A DNA stretch of 6,920 bases from an uncultured Collinsella sp. Lineage in GTDB: Bacteria; Actinomycetota; Coriobacteriia; Coriobacteriales; Coriobacteriaceae. Every line of letters starts with the position of its first letter. Positions within the stretch are counted from its first letter, which is position 1. The notes below the pieces were generated by a model that saw only the letters and a program-made list of their open reading frames with translations, did no database searches and was not told where the DNA came from. Made by a program: the position numbers and the translations under genes. Location: positions 1 to 6,920 of the forward strand of contig USNX01000066.1 of NCBI GenBank assembly GCA_900556205.1, in the 5' to 3' direction. Positions 1 to 5,062 of the stretch are shown in pieces.

Positions 1-659
1 GACAGCGGGTCGTGAACCAGGCCCAGGTGCTCGCAGACGTACTCCTCGACGAACGGCTCGATGGAGCTGTACGTGCCGACAGCGCCCGAGATGGCACCGA
101 AGGCAACATTCTTGCGGGCGTCCTCAAGACGGTCCAGATCGCGCTTGAGCTCCCAGGCCCAAGAGCCAAACTTCATGCCGAAGGTCATCGGCTCGGCGTG
201 GATGCCATGAGTGCGGCCGGCACAGAGCGTGTTGCGCTCCTCGAAGGCGCGACGCTTGCAGATCTCGCCGAGCTTCTTGACATCCTCGATGATCAGGTCG
301 CAGGCCTGGGTGAGCTGGTAGCACAGGGCCGTGTCGCCCAGATCGGAGCTGGTCATGCCATAGTGAACCCAGCGGCTGGGCTTGGGGTCGCCCTCGGGAA
401 CATCGGCATCGATGTATTCCTTCATGTTGGTCAGGAAGGCAATGACGTCGTGGCGCGTGACTTCCTCGATCTCATCGACCTTCGCCTTCTCAAAGTTGGC
501 ATGGTCGCGGATCCACTGGGCCTCGTCTTTGGAAATACCGATCTTGCCGAGCTCCGCCTGGGCCTCGCAGGCCAGAACCTCGATCTCCTGCCAAATGGCG
601 TACTTGTTCTCGAGGGAGAAGATGTGTCCCATCTCCGGGCGGGTATAGCGATCGATCAT
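1..659 (-). CDS. purB: Adenylosuccinate lyase, N-terminal part (3' end outside window)
   Basis: Cytoplasmic fumarase/aspartase-superfamily lyase of purine synthesis. It splits SAICAR to AICAR plus fumarate, and adenylosuccinate to AMP plus fumarate. The visible 219 residues begin MIDRYTRPEMGHIFSLENKY, which is typical of the short bacterial PurB type. Three conserved active-site blocks are seen: TRHDVIAFL (His70), HYGMTSSDLGDTA (His99) and GRTHGIHAEPMTFG (His151). By family knowledge these match the substrate-binding and catalytic histidines of the B. subtilis enzyme. The C-terminal signature loop (SSxMPxKxNP) lies beyond the left edge, so the gene is cut by the window and is not broken as far as can be seen. 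The ATG at 659-657 is chosen because AAGGAG (minus strand, 665-670) sits five bases upstream. No other pur gene is visible, so operon membership cannot be judged. The identification is very secure. Confidence 0.96.
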   Translation of the reverse strand, partial: MIDRYTRPEMGHIFSLENKYAIWQEIEVLACEAQAELGKIGISKDEAQWIRDHANFEKAKVDEIEEVTRHDVIAFLTNMKEYIDADVPEGDPKPSRWVHYGMTSSDLGDTALCYQLTQACDLIIEDVKKLGEICKRRAFEERNTLCAGRTHGIHAEPMTFGMKFGSWAWELKRDLDRLEDARKNVAFGAISGAVGTYSSIEPFVEEYVCEHLGLVHDPL

Positions 660-703
660 AGCGGCTCCTTTTTGGTTATTGGCACGTTGGTCGTAACCCA
701 ACC

Positions 704-709
704 ATTGTA
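704..709 (-). promoter_or_regulatory. Possible -10 box for purB
   Basis: Minus-strand TACAAT lies about 45 bases upstream of the purB start. No good -35 box is found at 16-18 bases further upstream, so this is a weak candidate only. No riboswitch or operator was recognised in the purB leader. Confidence 0.25.
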
Positions 710-775
710 CCGTGCGCAGGTGCAAGTATGGGCAGTAGGCATTAACCTAACATTTTGCCGCAAGAGCAGCCATGG

Positions 776-901
776 GGACATCCGCGTATTTGCTTCGCAA
801 ATCCGCACCGGCTGCGGCCGCCTATCGGCGACCTTGCCTGCTCGCTATAAACGCTTCGCGTTTATTTAACGCTCGCACCCTGTCGGGTTCGAGTCCCGGC
901 A
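776..901. repeat. Stem-loop-rich non-coding element ending in a tRNA T-arm look-alike
   Basis: This stretch has no convincing gene but dense secondary structure. Hairpin one has arms 784-793 and 797-806 with one mismatch, around the core ATTTGC-TTC-GCAAAT. Hairpin two is small: CGCC-TATC-GGCG at 819-830. Hairpin three is perfect: ATAAACGC-TTC-GCGTTTAT at 847-865. Hairpins one and three share the same GC-TTC-GC apex. Positions 882-900 then fold as a TTCGAGT loop on a GC stem, like the T-arm of a tRNA, but no matching D-arm, anticodon arm or acceptor strand is upstream. The run of similar hairpins suggests a dispersed intergenic repeat or a structured RNA. That is inference, and the boundaries are approximate. 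Confidence 0.45.
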
Positions 902-909
902 CTTTATTG

Positions 910-941
910 AAAAAGGCACGGTAACGAAACGTTACCGTGCC
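910..941 (-). terminator. Rho-independent terminator of tRNA-Gly
   Basis: A perfect 12-bp stem, GGCACGGTAACG (915-926) with CGTTACCGTGCC (930-941), closes a three-base loop. Read on the minus strand it is followed at once by TTTTT (914-910). It begins 12 bases beyond the CCA end of the tRNA gene, so it is well placed to end that transcript. Confidence 0.88.
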
Positions 942-952
942 TGAAATTCGAA

Positions 953-1027
953 TGGAGCGGGCAACGGGACTCGAACCCGCGAGTGTCAGCTTGGGAAGCT
1001 GATGCCTTACCACTTGGCGATGCCCGC
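953..1027 (-). tRNA. tRNA-Gly (anticodon CCC), CCA encoded
   Basis: On the minus strand the sequence starts GCGGGCA and ends TGCCCGC-T-CCA, a perfect 7-bp acceptor stem with the CCA tail encoded (955-953). The D-arm is GCC...GGC. The anticodon stem is TCAGC/GCTGA around the loop TTCCCAA, giving anticodon CCC, which reads GGG glycine codons. The T-arm is GCGGG-TTCGAGT-CCCGT, whose only weak pair is one G-T at the stem base. The length is 75 bases with CCA. A promoter lies just upstream and a strong terminator just downstream, so it is a single-gene transcription unit. The minus-strand reading frame that crosses it (822-1121) is spurious. Confidence 0.96.
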
Positions 1028-1040
1028 ATATGTGGGGGAT

Positions 1041-1070
1041 AGTATAACGCGGTTGTCTTGTTCGATACAA
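1041..1070 (-). promoter_or_regulatory. Sigma-70-type promoter of tRNA-Gly
   Basis: Minus-strand TTGTAT (1070-1065) and TATACT (1046-1041) are separated by 18 bases. The expected start of transcription is near 1034, a few bases before the mature tRNA 5' end at 1027. The -10 box matches consensus at five of six bases and the -35 box is moderate. Confidence 0.65.
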
Positions 1071-1324
1071 GGGTGGCAATGCTTGTTTTAGCTGTGGAGA
1101 TTCGTTTGAAAATCGCGTCAATTGTGGAGACGAGGACCTTTGACTTCCTGTTCCCCTTATCTTCTACCTGCGCTTTTGCTTGTTTGTTGTATTTGAGCTC
1201 AATTTGTCAGGAATTGGGCAAGCTTTTGGTCAGGCTCCGGTACTTACCCGCATGAACCTCGGGGGTAGCCTCATCCTACGCGTCGCAGCCTCCCCGTGCG
1301 ACGCACGAGGGATAAGGAGCAGCC
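1071..1324 (+). promoter_or_regulatory. Intergenic leader of the adhesin gene, with hairpin before the ribosome binding site
   Basis: No gene is seen here. The best promoter guess is TTGACT (1140-1145) with TCTACC 17 bases on (1163-1168); the -35 is good and the -10 poor. Two copies of TGTGGAGA (1093-1100 and 1123-1130) lie exactly 30 bases apart. Near the start codon, GCGTCGCA (1280-1287) pairs with TGCGACGC (1297-1304). An outer CCTCG/CGAGG pair (1257-1261 with 1306-1310) could enclose it, and GGGG at 1261-1264 could instead pair with CCCC at 1292-1295. The ribosome binding site AAGGAG is at 1314-1319. No known riboswitch class was recognised. Confidence 0.35.
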
Positions 1325-4300
1325 ATGTCCAACGCACCCACGCACTCTGTCCACAGCGCAATCGCAACAGGTCCGCTGCTCCTGCTCCTCTTCCTGCTTT
1401 TCGGCTGCCTGGCACCGGGAGCCGCATTTGCCGTCGATGGCTACGACCAGCTCGGCTTCCGCACTATTAGCGATGATTGTGGACCCTTCTTCATCGGCAA
1501 GTATGAAGCTCAAGACACCTCGATTGCCTACTGCATGAACCAGGAGCGCCCCGGCCCCACCAAACCGGGCGGCCCATGGCTCAACTTTGATCAAGGCTGG
1601 GTGTGGCTCGACGACGAGTTCGCGGCAATCGTTTGTCACGGATATCCCACCACCACGTCGTTTGGCGGTTACCATCTTTCACCCGATCGCGCCCGCGCCG
1701 CCACCCAGCTTGCCGTATGGATGCTCAACGGCACTACCCATGTCGACGGCACCTACTCCTACACGACCGCTCAGGGTAAAACCAAGAGCGGACACTTTAC
1801 CGCCGACAATGAAGTCGTGGCGGCTGCGCGGTGGCTCCACGACAGCGCAAAATCAGGAAGCATCAAAGCCGCTCCGCACCGCGCGCGACGCTATCTAGGG
1901 GCCGTATCGGGCGGCAGCAAACGTCAAGACATGCTCTATGTACTGCCGGCGGTGTCTGTTTCCTTCCAAAAGCAGTCTGCTAACACCGTTATTACCAGCG
2001 GAAACAATACCTATCAGTTTACCGGGGCAACATTCGATATTTTTGAGAGCGCCAGCGGCGCGCGTGTCGGCACCATCAAGATGGACAGCAACGGTCGAGC
2101 GCAAGCAACACTTCTGCCCAACACGGCATACTACCTAGTTGAAACGAAGGCGCCGGCCGGCTATGTCCCCCGCCACGATCGTATTGCCTTTACCACGGGG
2201 AATGACGGCGGGCGGGTCGCCATTGATGAACAGCCCGGCACCATCAACCTGCGTATCGTAAAACTCGATGCCGCGACGAATGCCGGCCACCAGGTGGGAG
2301 CTTCGCTCGCAGGAGCAGAGTTCACGTGTGTGTCGCAATCAACCCCTGGATGGGCACAAATCCTCACGACCGACGAAAGCGGTCGGGCCACCCTCGCCGA
2401 TGTCCCCTTAGGAACCTTTACCATCTACGAATCAAAAGCCCCCGAGGGCTACCTGCCATCCAACGACAGCTGGACCTATACCGTTGGAGCCGACCAGCTC
2501 GGCGATTCAGGCGTGGTCGAGATCGAATCTCGCGTTTCCGATATCCCCATTGCGTTTAACCTTGAGATTTCCAAATTCAAGGATTGCGGCAATAGCGACC
2601 AATCCGGCCTGGAGCAGCCGGCGGGTGGTGTTGTCTTTGAGGTTGTCAGCAACAGCTCTCAGCAGGTTGTTGGCACACTGACCACAAACATCTATGGCTT
2701 TGCCTCCACCAAAGATCAGCCCGAAGCATGGTTCGGCACAGGCAAGCGACCCGCCGGTGTCCACGGAGCCGTCCCATACGACCGTGCCGGCTACACGGTT
2801 CGCGAGGTTCCGGAAACCGTCCCCGAGGGTTTTAAACGTGCAGGGGAATGGACCGTCGGGGCAAATCAGATTTCCGACGGCGCCGAGCTTCAATATATCG
2901 TGGACAACCACGCTCTGTCGACGCATCTCCAGATTGTAAAACGCGATGCCCAAACAGGCGCTTCTGTTCCCCTAGCCGGATTCACCTTCCAACTCCTCGA
3001 CAGCAATCACGAACCTGTCTCACAAACTTGCTGGTATCCAGCACATAACGTAATGGACACCTTTACGACTGACGCGACCGGGACCGTCACACTGCCCGAA
3101 TCGCTCGTGCCGGGCACCTATTATGTACGCGAAACCTCGGCCAAAGAGCCCTATCTTGTCGGCGAAGAAATCGAGGTAAACATACCCGCCGACATGAACC
3201 TAACGCCCGTTGCAATCGCCTCGTATTATGACCACGCCGCGACCGGAAATATCAGGATCGTTAAAACCGATGCCGTAGACGGCAGCAGCCTCGCGGGCGC
3301 CATCTTTGAGATCCGTGCCTCGGGTGATATCGTGCGCCCCGACGGTAGCATTGCCGCACTCGACGGTGAGACTGTCGCTACCGTCACGACGGATGAAACT
3401 GGAGAAGCACGCGCGGACAACCTCCCACTGGGATCTGGCACCGCACGCTACGAGGTTGTCGAGACTCAAGCGCCGGCAGGCTTCTTGCTCGATCAGACAA
3501 CCCATATTGTCGACCTTACTTATGCCGACCAGAAAACACCCGTTGTAGAAGCACGGCTTAACGTATCCGACGATTACACCAAGGTTGATATCTCCAAGGT
3601 CGATGCAAGCGGTGAGCAGGAAGTAGAAGGCGCACGGCTCACCTTATATGGTCCCGATAAAACCGAAATAGACTCCTGGACCTCATCCGACAAGCCACAC
3701 CGCGTCGAACATCTTGCACCCGGCACCTACTCGTTGCGCGAAATGATGTCTCCGCGGACCTATGACCTTGCCGAGGAGATAACGTTTGAAATAAAGGATA
3801 CGGGAGAAGTCCAATCCGTCGCGATGAAGGATGCGCCCATCGAGATCAAGGGGCAGGTCGACAAGCGTCAGGAACTTGTCCAACCTATCGAAAAGGGCCT
3901 GTTGGCTAACGGCGATGGTAAAAACCGTGCCGCGATGCAAACCAATACGGATGGGCTTTTCTCCTATACCATCGACGCTCGAAACGATTCAACTACCTGG
4001 GTTGATGAGTTTACAATTACCGATGATCTTGAGTGTGCCGAGGACGATACGGCGAGATTCGTCTCAATCGAAACCCCCGTCGCCATCGGCGACCTCAATG
4101 GTCTGTGCAACGTGTGGTATCGCACGACGCCGTTGGACTCGACAGACGTCGATGAGCCGGCAAACGCGACACTTGACGATGGGCACGAAAATCCTTGGCT
4201 TGAGTCCGACGAAGTAAGGGAAAGTCTGGGTGAGGATTGCCGCCTCGTCGATTACGACGGCTGGCACCTCTGGAAGGCGGATATCTCGACCACGGAATCC

Positions 4301-4756
4301 ACCACACTCGAGGCGAAAGAACTCGACCTTGCATCCAATACCGTCGTAACGGGTATTCGAATTGAATACGGTGCGGTAGCCGCCGACTTTACGACTCGAA
4401 GCGATGCGGATTCTTGGACCCGCGATGATCTCAAAGATGAGCACGACGACCTTGACGATGCCAAAGCAATCCTTGGCACTGACGCTCGGGGCGCAGTCGT
4501 GCACATGCAGGCAACGTCGGCTTATACGCCCCAAACCGCACTCGCCAACAGCGCGCGCGTCGATCTTTGCCGCAACGGCGGCGGCGATAAACTTGAGTCA
4601 CATGACAAGGACCGTGTCATTCAACGCTGTACCCTACCGCAGGACCTACCGGCAACAGGATCAGTTCCCATCGCCGCTTGCATCACTGCGCTCCTGACCT
4701 CGGGTGCCGCAGCCCTATGGTTCGCTCGCCTTAGGTCGATCCCAAAGAAGCGCTAG
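1325..4756 (+). CDS. LPXTG-anchored thioester adhesin with six SpaA/CnaB-like domains
   Basis: An 1143-residue surface protein. The start is fixed by AAGGAG five bases upstream and an in-frame stop at 1313-1315. Residues 1-36 form a signal peptide with a long Leu/Phe core and an AFA cleavage site, but no Lys or Arg in the n-region. Residues 38-195 are a Cys-Gln thioester (TQXA) domain with Cys70 in IAYCMN and Gln128 in ATQLAVW. By family knowledge these form a thioester that can bond covalently to host proteins. Six beta-sandwich repeats follow, at about 208-302, 307-410, 411-530, 533-636, 640-748 and 750-838. Each has a leading Lys (216, 313, 417, 539, 647, 758) and a central Glu (273, 369, 494, 603, 713, 806), as in isopeptide-forming CnaB folds. 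Residues 840-1100 form a stalk domain (VDKRQ..., later GIRIEYGAVAADF) often found in such proteins. LPATG at 1108-1112, a hydrophobic segment and the tail RLRSIPKKR form the sortase signal. The ligand is unknown. No sortase is nearby. Confidence 0.9.
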   Translation: MSNAPTHSVHSAIATGPLLLLLFLLFGCLAPGAAFAVDGYDQLGFRTISDDCGPFFIGKYEAQDTSIAYCMNQERPGPTKPGGPWLNFDQGWVWLDDEFAAIVCHGYPTTTSFGGYHLSPDRARAATQLAVWMLNGTTHVDGTYSYTTAQGKTKSGHFTADNEVVAAARWLHDSAKSGSIKAAPHRARRYLGAVSGGSKRQDMLYVLPAVSVSFQKQSANTVITSGNNTYQFTGATFDIFESASGARVGTIKMDSNGRAQATLLPNTAYYLVETKAPAGYVPRHDRIAFTTGNDGGRVAIDEQPGTINLRIVKLDAATNAGHQVGASLAGAEFTCVSQSTPGWAQILTTDESGRATLADVPLGTFTIYESKAPEGYLPSNDSWTYTVGADQLGDSGVVEIESRVSDIPIAFNLEISKFKDCGNSDQSGLEQPAGGVVFEVVSNSSQQVVGTLTTNIYGFASTKDQPEAWFGTGKRPAGVHGAVPYDRAGYTVREVPETVPEGFKRAGEWTVGANQISDGAELQYIVDNHALSTHLQIVKRDAQTGASVPLAGFTFQLLDSNHEPVSQTCWYPAHNVMDTFTTDATGTVTLPESLVPGTYYVRETSAKEPYLVGEEIEVNIPADMNLTPVAIASYYDHAATGNIRIVKTDAVDGSSLAGAIFEIRASGDIVRPDGSIAALDGETVATVTTDETGEARADNLPLGSGTARYEVVETQAPAGFLLDQTTHIVDLTYADQKTPVVEARLNVSDDYTKVDISKVDASGEQEVEGARLTLYGPDKTEIDSWTSSDKPHRVEHLAPGTYSLREMMSPRTYDLAEEITFEIKDTGEVQSVAMKDAPIEIKGQVDKRQELVQPIEKGLLANGDGKNRAAMQTNTDGLFSYTIDARNDSTTWVDEFTITDDLECAEDDTARFVSIETPVAIGDLNGLCNVWYRTTPLDSTDVDEPANATLDDGHENPWLESDEVRESLGEDCRLVDYDGWHLWKADISTTESTTLEAKELDLASNTVVTGIRIEYGAVAADFTTRSDADSWTRDDLKDEHDDLDDAKAILGTDARGAVVHMQATSAYTPQTALANSARVDLCRNGGGDKLESHDKDRVIQRCTLPQDLPATGSVPIAACITALLTSGAAALWFARLRSIPKKR

Positions 4757-4763
4757 CGCGATG

Positions 4764-4801
4764 AAAAAGCGGACGAGCCAGTCCCCCGGCTCGCCCGCTT
4801 T
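4764..4801. terminator. Bidirectional terminator between convergent genes
   Basis: The stem is AAAGCGG (4766-4772) with CCGCTTT (4795-4801), one A/C mismatch, then CGAGCC (4774-4779) with GGCTCG (4788-4793), and an eight-base loop. It lies eight bases after the adhesin stop. On the minus strand it is followed by a run of five T (4768-4764), partly shared with the stem, so it should serve the 72-residue-protein gene well. On the plus strand the T run is only three. Confidence 0.82.
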
Positions 4802-4822
4802 CAATCATGTAAATTGCCGTAT

Positions 4823-5041
4823 CTACTCTGCAGACGAAGATCCGCCATCAACGATTGCCTGCTCGGACTCAGGAATCCCATCGGCACCCGTGCTCTGTTC
4901 TTGCTCCACCTCTTCGCTGATTGCGGAGGCGGGGGTCGAGCCCTTCGCACCCACGATGTAGGCAGCCCCAAATCCTAACGCAATGGCAATCAAGGTCAAA
5001 ATCACGTAGACAGGCCAATGGCGCTTAATATACGAAAACAC
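4823..5041 (-). CDS. Small single-pass membrane protein, unknown function
   Basis: A 72-residue protein that I do not recognise. Residues 1-10 (MFSYIKRHWP) are short and basic. Residues 11-31 form one hydrophobic helix (VYVILTLIAIALGFGAAYIV and following Gly). The remaining 40 residues are acidic and Ser-rich with no Cys and no repeats. By the positive-inside rule the tail should face outward. The start is GTG (5041-5039), chosen because AAGGAG (minus strand, 5047-5052) lies five bases upstream. The gene begins only 21 bases after the stop of the M28-like gene and ends just before a terminator, so the two are very likely one transcript. Its ribosome binding site overlaps no coding sequence. 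It could be an accessory subunit or membrane tether for its partner, but that is a guess from position only. It is probably a true gene given the clean start signals and the sensible hydrophobic layout. Confidence 0.8.
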   Translation of the reverse strand: MFSYIKRHWPVYVILTLIAIALGFGAAYIVGAKGSTPASAISEEVEQEQSTGADGIPESEQAIVDGGSSSAE

Positions 5042-5062
5042 GTTGACTCCTTAGAGCTCCGT

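Noticed and set aside
12..869. Plus-strand 285-residue reading frame
   Set aside because: It lies antisense to purB, whose minus-strand protein is unmistakable, and its tail runs through the hairpin element. It is a shadow of high-GC codon bias.
884..979. tRNA-Gly 3' end as an integration attachment site with an att remnant at 884-898
   Set aside because: The copy is in inverted orientation relative to the tRNA and no integrase or phage gene is present. Integrase-made att repeats are direct.
822..1121. Minus-strand 99-residue reading frame
   Set aside because: It crosses the tRNA-Gly gene, its promoter and its terminator. Its composition reflects those structures and not a protein.
1397..1408. 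Lipobox-like LFGC in the adhesin signal peptide (Cys28)
   Set aside because: Phe before Gly is atypical for a lipobox, an AFA signal peptidase I site follows, and the protein has a full LPATG wall anchor. A lipoprotein is unlikely.
2507..2953. Minus-strand 148-residue frame inside the adhesin gene
   Set aside because: It is antisense to clear SpaA/CnaB-like repeats, with no ribosome binding site or recognisable fold.
4064..4534. Minus-strand 156-residue frame inside the adhesin gene
   Set aside because: It is a shadow of the stalk domain on the other strand, with no independent support.
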